Positions 46,472 through 59,121 of a stretch of 64,000 nucleotides of DNA are shown here, piece by piece. Both the position numbers and the translations under genes were made by a program. The stretch lies in the NCBI GenBank assembly GCA_002633005.1, contig NMRA01000059.1, positions 611,883 through 675,882 of the forward strand. The letters run 5' to 3'. The number at the start of each line of letters is the position of its first letter. The first letter of the stretch is position 1. Origin of the DNA: Phoronis australis (lineage: Eukaryota; Phoronida; Phoronidae). The notes beneath the pieces were generated by a model. The model searched no databases and was not told where the DNA came from. It was given only the letters and a program-made list of their open reading frames with translations.

Positions 46472-48090
46472 GAAAACGCAAAGGGCTGGTGGAACACATA
46501 AAAAGCGAACTCTGTCATAGTTGTTCAACCCTATCACCTTTTAAATTTAATTGGAGTTGCTTGGACATTTTGCAGCGATATTTTTGTCTATAATATACTC
46601 ATAAACATTTTTGACTATCTTCTTTAAACACTTAATTGTTGCCCTAGGACTCCTAGTTTATAAAAGACTTTCTTTACCTTCTACGCATCATATGTCAGTC
46701 TATTTCTTATGATATTGAGTGGGCTTTTCTGAAAAACCGCACAATTGCTAGTCTTTGTCCAGAGCTCTAGACAATATTTTGTTAAATAAAGATTCGTTAA
46801 CAATAAGAAGCATTCTTGTGATTGGGTTGAATTTTGAAATCTAACACCTCCCGCATTATTAAGGATATTTTTCTTGGTTACAGATCGGAGAGAAAAGAAA
46901 GACTTGAAAATATGGTTAATTTACGTTACACTGTTTGGGACCAGGGCCCGGGGTCTAATCTTTGCACTCGAAATCGGACTCGAAAAATATATGACATTCT
47001 CCATTCTACTCAAATATGATGCACATCTATTATTTTGCGTTCAACTACGATATGATTTACTTAATAAGTGTCAATTAGTATGATTCCAGCACTAAAGCGA
47101 CAGGTTCAAGTATAAACTCGAAATTTCGAGTTTTTACTTGGATTTGAGGCTTCAATCTAGGGGTCACCACCTTTAAAGTGGATTAAAACCCCCCATCGGC
47201 GTATATGATAATGTAGGCTACAGAGTAAAAGAGACTAATTTTGAGTTTGTATTAAAAGTTAATCATAATTTCGCGTTCGATTTCGAATTAAAATACAAGA
47301 CCCTATGCCCAAAACTCCGTAGATTATCATGTTTCCGGTAGCAATAAGTGCGTGTACAGTTGTAAAAGCATTTACGTACCTAGTGGAAATCCATGGAAAC
47401 CATAGGTGAGATAATGTTTCAAGCTAATTTCCAGTTTGTTAAAACACCGAGTAAACAGCCCTGGTAGTGTTACGTAATCTGACGTTAGAATTCTCGAACA
47501 TAAATTGTTGTCTACTGCTAATTTCAGAATATCGCGCTCACCTAAATACAAAGCACTACATCTCGTCTGATTGTGTGGCTCACCAAGGGCGTTGAACAGG
47601 AGTGTTTCCTTTAGATTATTCTTTGGAAATAAGTTTACTAGATAAGTTGATTTGCCGTTACATAAACTGATGAATTTCACTATGACGTGTTTTCATTTTG
47701 TTTGATCGGTGCCCCTGAGGATTATAAAATACATACAATGTATTACCCTATCCATAAATACTTGCTCTATCAATACATTAGGCGTATAGAAATATTAGAA
47801 ACTTTCTAATCTACTGATTTTGATTCGTCATGGTCATAAAAGTACACTACCGTGGCTTTCAATGGAGCCAACTACATGTAGGCGTACACGGATCCGCTCA
47901 ATAGAACATTCAGTTCCAATGACTCTGATCAATACACACCTGACAGAAAAAACCCGGCCGTCAATATCTGTTTATAACCACAAGGAAATTCACTGGAAAT
48001 AAGTACTACGGCTATTTATAGTTTTGCTGTTGTAACATTTTATTGTGTCGAGTTAGTCATGATTTTTAGTGAAATTCCCGATGGGGGCCA
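46472..48090. other. Intergenic, HCWC-8 to HCWC-9
   Basis: A perfect 20-bp palindrome AAACTCGAAATTTCGAGTTT lies at 47114-47133. A 102-codon minus frame (47680-47372) ends near a possible donor (CTAG/GTACGT) but has no recognisable domain. No poly-A signal of HCWC-8 was assigned. Confidence 0.4.
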
Positions 48091-48096
48091 TATAAA
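48091..48096 (+). promoter_or_regulatory. TATA box of HCWC-9
   Basis: TATAAA, 89 bp before the ATG, preceded by one GAAATTCCCG half-site (48071-48080). The double palindrome of HCWC-7 is missing here. Confidence 0.55.
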
Positions 48097-48179
48097 CCGT
48101 CCTTCACGTTGTAAGGATAATCCAGTAGGAGATTTTGTCTACATCGTAACAAGTCAGGCAACCGTAGTGAACAGACAAA

Positions 48180-49425
48180 ATGAGTTTCAGATCCGTCAAT
48201 CCACGACCTCAAAAAGGTAAACTGTTTAGTTTTAAAACTACCACACTTAGCTTTTGTAGATTGTGAGAATTATTCATTACGCTTTATCTATGACGTTGTC
48301 TATGTCGTCATATTGCTACAATTTCTTCGCAATTTTTTACGGAGACTTGTATATTTTTTAACCAAAGGTATTCAATTTGTAGGTTAAATGTCATTGAAAT
48401 AGATTAATTTTTGAGTTTAAGTTGAGGATAATGACTGATATTTCGCATTTTACTGGATTTGACGAAGACGGCTTTTTTGATGTTACGTCTGCTGTTAACC
48501 AACTTAAAGGGACAGTAGTTTTCAAAAATAATTAAATTTCCCCCACTCGAGAATTCATTGAAATCCGTTAATTTTTAAACTGTTGTTGTGCCCTTTGGGC
48601 ACTGCGCGTTTGTGCGTTTTTAGTATCAATTTGCTCCCGAAAAGTGAAGATGAATGTTTTCTAACTGTGGCGGACATGCATCTTTTTGCGTGTTCTGTAT
48701 TAAACTACTTTTGTTTTAAAACATATGTGTCAAGTAGTCATTGTAAATGTCGACTAAATTCATTTCATAAAAATTGGACACAACTCAGCTACAAATTTTA
48801 AAAGTCATTTCAGCTACAGAGGGCAGACTTTAATCAAAGATAAACAATAACAAATTGAACGATATGTTTGACACCCTGTATAAGTGAACTGTGGTAACTT
48901 GTATCCGAGAGCATATTTATTCGTATGTTATCGTCGTGTTTTGTAGATATAAGGATTTTCCCAAGAAAGCTAATGTAATCACGTGCTTCGCTTGAAATAC
49001 AAGGCGTATTTCGCGAAGTCTTGTGTTAATTTGCAAGATCCTTGCCTCTACGAAACGCACACCCATCAGTTGGAAAGCAGATGGGACGTCGCGTTTTGAC
49101 AATTCGGTACTTTATAAGAACACGTCACAAGTTCAAACATATGTGCATACACCCCTAACAATTTGACGATTTTTCAATTATAGATTACGAAGCCCCCCCT
49201 ATCGATCTTGCTAAGAACGGTACATGGGAGATGCATACAAAAAATTCCTGTGCATGGACGAAGTATGACAGTACTAAGTGGAGGAGGACTTGTAATTGCC
49301 AACCGAATAATAGGTCACGAGTAGATTACCACGAAATGTCAGCTTGTGATTGGTTTAGACAGACATATCAAGGAAAGTACTACTTCGTCCGCCGCTGCGT
49401 GTGCGGATCCACTTACGCCGGTTAG
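48180..49425 (+). CDS. HCWC-9: two-module family protein (92 aa)
   Basis: Exon 1 is 48180..48216 (MSFRSVNPRPQK, donor G/GTAAAC). Exon 2 is 49184..49425 after CAATTATAG, phase 1, TAG stop. Body DYEAPPIDLAKNGTWEM. Module 1: MHTKNSCAW, WRRTCNC. Module 2: YHEMSACDW, YYFVRRCVC, end GSTYAG. It is the paralogue of HCWC-7 over exon, intron and 3' flank. AATAAA at 49665-49670. No signal peptide. Function unknown; metal binding inferred from the invariant His and Cys. Confidence 0.8.
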
Positions 49426-49994
49426 AAAACAAGTGGCGGAGATGATGTCGTTTGAATAGACAGCAATTGGACAAATGGAACTCTCATCGAACACAGTATT
49501 TCTGGAAGTTTTTAACTTGAATAGAATTCAGGTATTCCAGTCAGTGACAGTTTCCTGTGCAATCGAAAATTTATCCTTGATTCACAATTGCCAATTAAAA
49601 TAAAACTTCATGTTTTACCGAGTTTGTCTTTGAACACCCGCGTCACACACCTGCGTATTTTAACAATAAATAGTAAACGTGGGAAATTGTGTTTGCATTT
49701 TATGACATAGGAGAGTGGGGGGGGGGGGGNGGGGGCGAGGGAGGAGAAATGAAGATAGAGAAAGGAATTCAATTAACAAGTCTTTGGATAATGGTAATTA
49801 AGAAAGCAGATTTAGGGGAAATCTTCGGGACAAAATCCAGGGAACTCTCCGCTTATCAACAATTTCACTTTCACATTTCATGCACTTTCGTCTCTCATAA
49901 ATCTTTTTTCAGGCATTATTTTTTACAGTTTGTAACATGCGCGACGTATTGTAGTTACGAGCGCTGGGACTAAATCGAGTGACAACTGATGAAC

Positions 49995-50290
49995 TGCTAA
50001 TGCGCGCATATATTACATTGGGGACATTTACTGCTCACTAAACCACTAATGTGCGCATATATTACATTGGGGATATTTACTGCTCACTAAACCACTTATG
50101 TGTGCATATATTACATTGGGGATATTTACTGCTCACTAAACCACTAATGTGTGGGTATATTACATTGGGGATATTTACTGCTCACTAAACCACTAATGTG
50201 TGCATATATTACATTGGGAATATTTACTGCTCACTAAACCACTAATGTGTGCATATATTACATTGGGGATATTTACTGCTCGCTAAACCA
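49995..50290. repeat. 49-bp minisatellite, about six copies
   Basis: The unit contains CATATATTACATTGGGGATA and TTTACTGCTCACTAAACCAC. Copies differ at only a few positions (for example GTGCGC, GTGTGC, GTGTGG). The period is exactly 49 bp. Confidence 0.9.
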
Positions 50291-51038
50291 CTACATCCTC
50301 ACTTGTCGGTTTTACAACCGGTTTTTAGCCCAGTGGCCGTACCAAAAGTTACAATCTACCAGTTTGTGCAGGACAAGTCTATTCTTTCAGTCAAATTTGT
50401 ACAAAACTAAAAATTAACTCTGTAAGATTTCGTACTTTCTGAGTTAGTAGAAAGCTTTTATTTTATGCTATCAATGGGGGAGTCACATTATGTCCATGTC
50501 TTTGTATCAAATTGTCGTCTTAAAAATAAAAAGGGGACATTCATAGCAAAACAACGGCATCGATAACAAAGTTCATTTGATTTAAATGTCTTTAAACACC
50601 ATATTACAAATATGAAACCCCAAACACTACGCTGCTGGAATTTTCTAAATTGGTCTTAGTTTCATGCATTTTTTTTTGATTTTTCAGACATGTAACACAA
50701 GTCCTATTTTGATAGACCCTCGTACACAAGGGGAACATTTCAAAGACATTTTCTAGCAGTGTTTTGTAAAGCAGCGCACAAAGCGTAGTTTGTGGATGTT
50801 ACAGCGATTTCTGAAATATGAGGTTCCGAAGTTGGTCAAGTCGTATTTAAATGTTTACTCAACCACGCCCACAAGTGCCTTTGTACTGGTTCTGACCATC
50901 CAGGCATTACGTTCCACCCATTCTAAATAAAACAGACCTTCACGAAAAGAGAGACCTCGGTTCGAACAGAAAACTACAGTATATAAATTACACCACGCGT
51001 TTAGCAAAACCCAGATGGGATCAAGCAATAGAGGCTAA
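50291..51038. other. Intergenic before HCWC-10
   Basis: No gene. From 50988 it is homologous to 41021 onward (HCWC-6 upstream region). Confidence 0.45.
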
Positions 51039-51176
51039 CAATTCAGTTGGGGGAAACCCGAGTCATGGACTGCGCGGGAAATCTTTCACCAGACTTTCAA
51101 AGATAGATTTTGGTGTGACTCACTTCGCCGAAGAAAACACTTGGGAATTTTTTCCAAAATTTCCCGAGAAGAACAG

Positions 51177-51182
51177 TATAAA
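51177..51182 (+). promoter_or_regulatory. TATA box of HCWC-10
   Basis: TATAAA, 76 bp before the ATG. Upstream GGGAATTTTTTCC and TTTCCCG (51143-51166) and CAGTTGGGGGAAACCC (51043 onward). Confidence 0.6.
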
Positions 51183-51252
51183 AAATCTTGTTCTGTTTGC
51201 AAGACGAATTTCTCTGTCTAACTGAAACTACCAACACCTACGAAGAGGCAAA

Positions 51253-51923
51253 ATGAGCGGCAGAGGCTCTATTGCTCCTCAAAAACAAAAAGGTAAGACT
51301 GGTACATTAATCAGCGTTTCCTTTTTGATACCCACTATACAGATTAATTTATATTTTGTGAACGCTTTCAGTATGCAGCTTCGATCCAATTTTCAAAATG
51401 GATCAAAAACAGTGTCAACACATATTAATTAATATTGAGATTTTCTTTTTAAAATCAATGTCAGCACTAACGCGTTGTCATGTACAAAAGTTCATAACCG
51501 CCACGGGTACTCAAGCATTTTTATACAAAGTCAACCAATGGCATATTACGTTGCATAAAATACGTAATTTTGCACAGATTGTCTAATTTTAATACAAACA
51601 AAAATCTTGCTTTGGAAATACAACATGAAAATTCCATAAGGTCAACCGCACTGACGCTCATTTAATTGCAGATAATTACTACGACAGTCCTTACGATTTC
51701 GAACTACCACCAAATGGTACGTGGGAGGTGCATGAAGATGAAGAGTGTGTATGGGAGAGGAATAGCGACCAAAATTGGATTCGACGGTGTTATTGCGCGT
51801 AACTATGAAAACGACGTCAAAGACGAACATGATACACCCGATTGCGTTTGGTTTAAACGGGAGTATCGGGGGGAATATTTCTTCATTCGCCGTTGCGTTT
51901 GTGAAAGTCCATACTGCGGCTAG
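51253..51923 (+). pseudogene. HCWC-10: family gene with a one-base frameshift in exon 2
   Basis: Exon 1 is 51253..51292 (MSGRGSIAPQKQK, donor G/GTAAGAC). Exon 2 starts at 51672 after TTAATTGCAG, phase 1: DNYYDSPYDFELPPNGTW, module 1 VHEDEECVW, WIRRCYCA, then TAA at 51800-51802. The remaining module (EHDTPDCVW, YFFIRRCVC, end ESPYCG) continues in the next frame to the stop at 51921-51923. Comparison with HCWC-7 places a one-base loss right after the first C-x-C. Promoter and splice sites are intact. Read as is, the product would be a one-module protein of about 56 residues. Either a young pseudogene, a truncated functional form, or a sequence error. Confidence 0.7.
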
Positions 51924-53836
51924 TGTCAAACCGTTTTAGATTTACAGATGGAACTTTGAACAGACACAATTATTTGACTTTACAAGTTCGTCATTAGGAA
52001 TATTTAGGCATTAGCGTTGAAAGACGATTTGACATATTTCAACTTACGGAACACAGCCCTTGATGAGCAATGAACACTGAGACGATGATGATCTCATGTT
52101 TTTTATGTCTTACAAGAAACATTTACCTTCATCTCTAGTTAAAACATTTAAAGCAGTCATTTGTCACGTAAGGATTGCGACAGGGAGAGGAGCGTTCGAT
52201 TTTCGAAGCACATCCTCAATGTGCTATTTTGGCTTTGATACATGTATACTGCACCCGCCGCGTGAGGTGCAACAAGGAGTTAGTCTTCGTACACCTGTAT
52301 TTCGATATGATTAATTAACGTTTTATTAATAAAAGTACATGTGTAAGATATATGTGTGTTTATATTCAATGATTGTTATGATAAATTGCCATAAAACAAA
52401 ACACTTGTGCCTATGCGAAACACTCGGCTACTGTTCGAGACTTCACTCGAAAACTGACCTAACTCACATCGAGCTAAGTTAGACTCCTGCTACACAATTG
52501 GCCAGTTTCCTCGTGAGGTCTCCGGTCATTTGTCGTGCACACATCAACAAAACCAAACGCACTCGCAAGTAGAACAATGCAAAAATGGAGACATTGAATA
52601 GAAATACATGTGCGTCATCACTGTTGACAATGACCATTAATTGTAAGGGGTAGTCGTGGAAAAGTTAAATTGAGAAGATGCGTTCTAATGCAGAAAGACA
52701 ATTTTTCTAACGTTGCCGAGATTGCGGTGTAAATATCTTTAAGGCTGTTTTAACAATCAGTCGAGACGCCAATGTCCACCTGTCAGTAAGTTAAGGCCAC
52801 GCCTTTTAGTGACTTCACTAGGAGAAGGCATAACGTAAGTGTAGAAAAAGGCGTATTTAAGGGGATACTATCGGCGAGAAAATTTTCTAATGTCAGATTC
52901 AACGTGTGACTGAACCTGGAAGCCCCTCGCTCCCTACCAAACACTGTCCTGGAGGAGAAAACTCCCTCTCGATAACTGTTGCACCATTGAACTGGTGTCA
53001 CCGGCTTTGATTTTAGCGAATGTCTGACAGAAAAGCTATGATGATTGAGGATTCGTAATTAAAAAAAACCAACGGATCTTGTTGTTTTACATCTTTGGTC
53101 ATAGCTAACATCAGAAGCATTTACAAAGCCATGGCAACGGGTCACGAGGTTACACCTTTAACTTTTAACTTCGTCACCGGCTTGTGCATATGGATTGGTT
53201 TAAACTTCACATTGGATCAAAAGATAATATTAGTTTTGGTGGCCATGAAAATAATGTACATAGACTCAAGACGACTTATTGAAACAAAAGAAAATAAGTC
53301 ATTCATAGCATGCGTAAGGTCGACTTTATTTTTTCACCAAGTCATCGCGTATTTGTGAAGAATTTATAACTGTGTTTTTAAAGAAGTGAAGGTAATTTAT
53401 CGCTCCACAGTTGTTCGATTATAAAAACGAAAGCCCGAAACATGACTGATTGCAAAGCAGACTTGGTATAAGCTGACAGTAAAGTGCGAGAATAACGCGG
53501 CAGGATTAGTTAAGTTTCGAGACTAAGTGCGAGTCGAGACTGAGTTCGGAGCATAAACTCTCATGGGATTTGGTTTGTAACATCTTCAAAATTTTCGAGC
53601 TCACACTTTCAAGAGTTTTAATTATAAATTCATTACGATTTCATGCTATATTTAGTTTTTTAAAAAAGGCCCGAGTCACTGAGATGGGAAAAACCCCGTT
53701 GAGTTACAAGTTTTATTTTGCAGCTTGCAGGAACATTCGTGCCACAAAAATAAGTGTGATGCGGAAAATTTTCCATAATTCGGAATTACACAATACAAGC
53801 GTGCGGGAAATTTCTCGTAAAATTCCAGTACAATCT
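51924..53836. other. Intergenic, start of duplication copy B
   Basis: From 52341 it is homologous to 34537 onward. Copy B has a short extra stretch at 53000-53200 compared with copy A. No gene seen. Confidence 0.5.
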
Positions 53837-53842
53837 TATAAA
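53837..53842 (+). promoter_or_regulatory. TATA box of HCWC-12b
   Basis: TATAAA, 92 bp before the ATG, same context as HCWC-12a. Confidence 0.6.
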
Positions 53843-53928
53843 TTCGTTGTTCTCGAATGAAAATTTAGTCCAACGAAGGAAAGTTTCTAAATACAACAAC
53901 AAACCAGAAAAACGTGTGGAGAAGAAAG

Positions 53929-54858
53929 ATGAGCGGCAAGAAACCGATTGGTCCAAGAAAACAAACAAGTACTGTAAGACTGTTGTATTTCATTGGAAAT
54001 TATTTGGGATGAATTTTGAATAGAATAGACTTGTGGAAGTTAGCTTTGAGCGAAGTTGTAAAACCACAAATGCATTGTCTTTGTAAATTTATTACAAATT
54101 TCCAGATATCGCAATTGCCTGTCAAACATTCGGTGAAATCTAGGCAGACGTCTTTCAATAAGTACTGGCGTGTGATCTGGCTCAGTGGTAAAGCGGTAGC
54201 CAGCTACTGACGAGTTAATGAGTATGATTACACACTGTTGCTAATATCTCAAGATTATTTCTCTCGCAGAGAATGTCCCTGCAACAATTAAATAGCAATG
54301 AGTTTTGTTCTTAGCATTAAATATCGGTTTAAATCCATCCAATTACATACTCAATACCCGGTGACGGTCACTACATGCAATACAGCAGTATTTTTGTACC
54401 TTGGTTAAATTATGTACTCATTTCTCCTATTTCTTTTAAACACAAATCTAGAAAACAGAGAAACTTGCAATATTGGAGTGAAGGATATCTGCCTACTGAA
54501 GACAAAGGAATCTTATTAGCATTGGTGAGAATATGCAACTTTTAACTTACAAATTACAGGAAAACGAGAGATTTATACCTACGTATTCGGTACTTTTTCA
54601 GTTGAATATGGCAGTCGTACCAACGAAACCACACAGGGAACTTGGTCTGGATGGTTGAAGACAGTTGGGAGTGCTCTCATTGGATCTTGGCGCTGTGTTT
54701 GTAAATGGGTGCCAAGCACACAGGCGGTTTTCCGTTCCGTGGGCGGTGGTACCGGGGTTGGCGGTCGCTCGAGCGGTGGTCACCGGGGCGCCGGTTACCG
54801 GGGCGGCGGTCATTCGAGCGGCGGTTCCCGGGCCGGAGGTCGGTCTGGAAAGAAATAA
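53929..54858 (+). CDS. HCWC-12b: Gly-rich derivative, shorter tail (98 aa), altered donor
   Basis: Exon 1 is 53929..53968 (MSGKKPIGPRKQT plus one base). Exon 2 is 54602..54858 after CTTTTTCAG: EYGSRTNETTQGTWSGW, SWRCVCKW, then a Gly-rich tail with GHRGAGYRGGGHSSGGSR, ending GGRSGKK. The tail is about 45 residues shorter than in HCWC-12a, by loss of repeat units. The donor region differs by about 5 inserted bases: A/GTACTG, with the original GTAAGA displaced downstream. Using the displaced site gives phase 0 and would break the frame, so this copy may splice poorly. Function unknown. Confidence 0.58.
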
Positions 54859-56100
54859 TTCCTCCCCACGTTGCTGCAACAGAGCTGGCAGTTATTTTGC
54901 TAAGCTTTAAAAACAAGAAATAGGACGGTACCACAACCATAGATTGAACGAACGGACTGTAAAAAGACATTGATGCGATTGTGACGACAGATAAAGAAAC
55001 AGTAAGAAATACCAGCTTATACAGTGTGTACGAGGTCATATCGTCGATAATTATAAACACATAACGTTGGGACTGCATCAAAAATGTACTGCTGGTCCAG
55101 CAGTTGTGACGCTATAACATCTACTAAAAATGTTTTTTTACCAAATTAACTGCTAATAGTTTTCTTTATTCAGTTATTTACTCAGGTTGATTAATCAGCA
55201 TTCACCGTACATGTAGCTTAAGTGTACAGACAGTCTTTTGGAAAAAGTAAAATTCTTTTCTCACGAATTATCTTTTCTCACGCACCGCATGTTGTCTTGG
55301 CCAAAGGAGACTGTTAATGCACGATTCACAGAAGAAGACGACTGAATAGATTTTGGTTGTCTGGCAGTCTATTGCGAACCTGGCACTGAGTAGTTCTTTA
55401 ATTGTCTTGTTGGGCAATATCCTTACAAGGACTGACGGGTTTTTGTTCTGATATTTTCTGCATAGGGTGAATGATTTTTTTTCATAAAAACTGCTGATTC
55501 ATGTAAAAACAGTTGAATTTTGATGTACACTAATTCTGTTCCTTTCTCAGACAAGAACCAATTTTTGGGCTAAAAATAAATTGAAAATCTGACAATTGGT
55601 AATAATTGCTTGAAACCATGCTTGGCGCATAAACTCATCACTATAGTGTCAGGCAACATTACTGAACTTGGTCTTAGAGAACACGAACTGTTAAGTCTCA
55701 TCGAGCCCTGAAATCATATCTAATCTGGGTAAAGAAGGAGTTGAGGCCAATTTCATTTAACAGTTAGTTTTCTAAATAAAAACTTGAACTGAGCGGCCGC
55801 TTGAAATATCAGGGGTCCCAAGGTCTACAGTCCCAGTGAGTGTTTCCGTCTCAACTTATTAGGCTCATACCTACTACCACGCTTACTCAATAAATCGATT
55901 TTATCCAGTAAAGCCTGCGTCACTTGGAAAAACCAATCTTGTTAGACATTCTTGAGGAAAAAATATTACCGAAGAAATTCCCATTCTCCTAATAACTATT
56001 ACGCGAGATTTTCCCCTGTAAATGTCATGGACATCGTTCAATACACACTTTAAGCTGCATTTTGTCTATTAATAGCCTGTGATGTTTTTTTCTAAAATTC
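54859..56100. other. Gene-free part of duplication copy B
   Basis: Homologous to 36980-38740 with several deletions; contains no gene. Confidence 0.5.
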
Positions 56101-56119
56101 CCGAAGAATACCGTATAAA
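56095..56119 (+). promoter_or_regulatory. HCWC-11 promoter: AAAATTCCCG and TATAAA
   Basis: AAAATTCCCGA at 56095-56105 and TATAAA at 56114-56119, 89 bp before the ATG at 56203. The half-site/TATA arrangement is as in HCWC-9. Confidence 0.6.
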
Positions 56120-56202
56120 GTCTGTGTGCCGCAAGACAGATCCAGTTGAAGAATTTTCTACGACTAGATTAGTGTCGCTCTTCACAGCTGTAACGAAGCA
56201 AA

Positions 56203-59121
56203 ATGAGTGTCAAATCTGTTCCACCTCCAAAGCAAAAAGGTAAGACAAATTTGCCTAAATATAAACATCGCAACTAGCATAAGTGTAAGCCTTGACAACG
56301 TAGTTTTTTATTTTCAAAATTACACTTTTCGTACGCCATCAGAATTGCAAACATTCGTTGAAAATTTCCCTGCTTGGTAGAGGTTCCCAAAATGAATATT
56401 GATATTGACCTTGAATCAAAAAGGCTGTATGAGAAATAAAACACGTTCTCGGTAAAATATATTTTTAACGGTACCATTGGTAACCTAAATTTTCTTTATT
56501 GTACACGCAGGTTAGGGTTCGTCATTACCGAAATGTCCCTGAACAAGAATATGAGTTCCTTTCAAAAAGAGATACCGGTATGCTAAATGTAAGACTCATG
56601 AATTCCAATACAACTTTAGATAGCAGTATTTTTTCATTGGACTTATTTCGTAACCCTGAAGATGGTACAAGACTAAGGCGAAACGTTGCCGTGACTTACG
56701 AACTTTTTGTAGTTTTTGTTCATCGCGTTAGTTCTCACACATGGTGATTTAATTAATTACACTCTATAATGTAACGTTATTTTTTCATATAGAGGAGAGT
56801 TTGTTATTATGAATTAATTTTGCCGCTCACTCTGCGTGGCTCTCTGTAAACGATAAAAAACCCCGAGGGGATAAAAACCAGGTCCGTTTTTACTTTGCGA
56901 TGAACAATAGTTACTGTACATGTAGAATACTGTAGTCAGACGGGATACAATATCACGACCTGCGCTGTGAAAAAGTAAGCGAAACGTTGTTTGGTTTGAA
57001 ACAGTTGACCAAGACCACATACGAGTGTGTGTAATTTAATAACCAAAAAGCCACTTATAGAGAATAAGATATTTTACAACTTTATACACAATTTACTTGT
57101 TTTGAGGGTGTTCACATACTTAGTCGTTGATGTTTCGATGTTTTCGTTTGTAACATGTTCAAGTCCTACCACGAAGAGAAAATATTTGAGACCGAGTTTA
57201 TAGGAATGAAAGACCCAAGTCGATTCTCTTTTTAATTAAACAAAATGAAATGCAGAGAATAATTACATTACTTTCGTGAAAAAAGATTTTTACCATAAAA
57301 ACGATAATTTCGCTGTCAATATTGGCCTAGAAAATGTTAAATTTTAGTGTGCGCATTTTCTTTGTGTTGAGTGTCTTAAACTATTTTTGTTAATGAAATT
57401 TACGAAATTCCCCTAAACAAACGACTGTTTAATTTTCTATATCAATTTAGTTTCAACTATTGTGCTTTGATACCTTATGATCACCAACATTCTTATTTTG
57501 ATCTATTTTGAAAGTCTTTTTCATATCACCGGCTCATTCACAATTGATTTATATCAATAATTTCACTCACTTCGATCAATAAACACCTACGCTAAACTAA
57601 ATGGAAAAACCGATCGTTAAAAACTGCCTGCGAACACAGACAATGCATTTTACAATATACTTTGGAAAATAAAATGTTCTTAAAGAGACTTTCATGTACT
57701 TTTGATATTTTCTTTTAAATTCGAATAATTTGCGGATGAATGTTTGTGTAAGTTCGGTCAAGGCATTCACGGAGCATTTGCCTTAAATCGATATCGTTTA
57801 CAAACTCAGGTTGAGATACCAAGAATTGCAACTTTCACGGGCCAGTAAGTATTAACTATGAAACTAAGAATGCAAATTTATAAAACTAAGCTTGTTTTTA
57901 ACTCCCATGGTTTCTTTTGCATTAAGCATATCTCATGTCACATAAACATTTTCAATCGATGCCCAATTTGCCCAGCTTCGGTCATGCGGGTATTTTTCAT
58001 AATTGAATTCGATTTATTGTAGTTACACTAGGGTCGGATTCCTTTGGGAAAATCCCCTTCAATGAATGTTTATTGGACAGACTAGGGTCCTCCAAAATAA
58101 CTGTTAAGCTGGAAATTTTGGTTAATTTCCTCGACATTGAATTGCACGTTACTCATTCACTAAACACAAACAATTGTATAACAGTGGGTACTTTATTATT
58201 TTATTTTTGCTGTTAGCGAAATTAAGATAATAGAGAACTTCTCGATATATAGTACACCTCACCTCAAAAATTGTGGCTAGGGAAATGAACAATAAAAACA
58301 ACTGTTTTAAAAATATAAAAATATACGACAGTTATGTTTCATTGGAAACTCGTACCGTAATGCTGCAGAGATTAAAAACACATTTTGTTCATGTATTCGG
58401 TAACTGACAGTCCTACAGTGTATTTGACATGATGAACTACGTGGCTGCAAAATGTGAAACATCAAACCCCGTCCCCTCGAGGAAATTAGCTTTTGATTTG
58501 GACCATTTGCCGCTGCAAAATTGTTTTCAACTTCTTCCATACTTAGATGAGAAGTACGTTTTGGTCTAGCAAAGAACTGACAGTCGGTTATTGCCCGGCC
58601 ATGTAGGGCGGGAGCCTTCAGGCTGTTGAACAATTCTTTAGACGATTCGCGTAGGATAACCATGACTGATGAGCGTTAAATACCGGTAATGTGAAAGAAG
58701 CATAATGATTAAAACAAAGCGTTCTACTGGTGTCGAGGTGGTCAAAATTCTGCCAATGCAACAATGAGAATCTGATAAACCGAATGATACGTTTTAATGT
58801 ACGTAATAAACACTGCAATGAAGAGCTTTGTCATTTTTAGAGGCTAAATGGGAGCACGGGAAGAAGTATATACATGGCTCGTGGGAATTGCACGTGAAGT
58901 CTTCTTGCCATTGGACCAACAAGCAAATCTGGGAGGAAGGCATTTCTAACGAGGGTAAATGGAGGTGGGAATTGACGCGGCACTGCGATTGTGATCTGCA
59001 CAAAGAAGACAAGGAAAAGCACTACAGCGAGGAATGCCATTGGGTTAAAAAGGAGCACCGCGGCCCAAATCCGACCGAATATTTTCTGGTTCGTCGTTGC
59101 CGATGCAAAGAGTTCAACTAA
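56203..59121 (+). CDS. HCWC-11: two-module family protein (105 aa), long intron
   Basis: Exon 1 is 56203..56239 (MSVKSVPPPKQK, donor G/GTAAGAC). The intron of 2.6 kb is the longest in the cluster. Exon 2 is 58841..59121 after TCATTTTTAG, phase 1, TAA stop. Body EAKWEHGKKYIHGSWEL. Module 1: LHVKSSCHW, loop with two Trp, LTRHCDC. Module 2: KHYSEECHW, YFLVRRCRC, end KEFN. AATAAA at 59136-59141, only 15 bp after the stop. No signal peptide. The 82-codon frame in the intron (56499-56747) has no recognisable domain. The sister locus in copy A lost exon 1 and most of exon 2. Function unknown; metal binding inferred. Confidence 0.8.

Noticed and set aside
47372-47680. 102-codon minus frame that could be an exon
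   Set aside because: No recognisable domain, partner exon or promoter; left unannotated.
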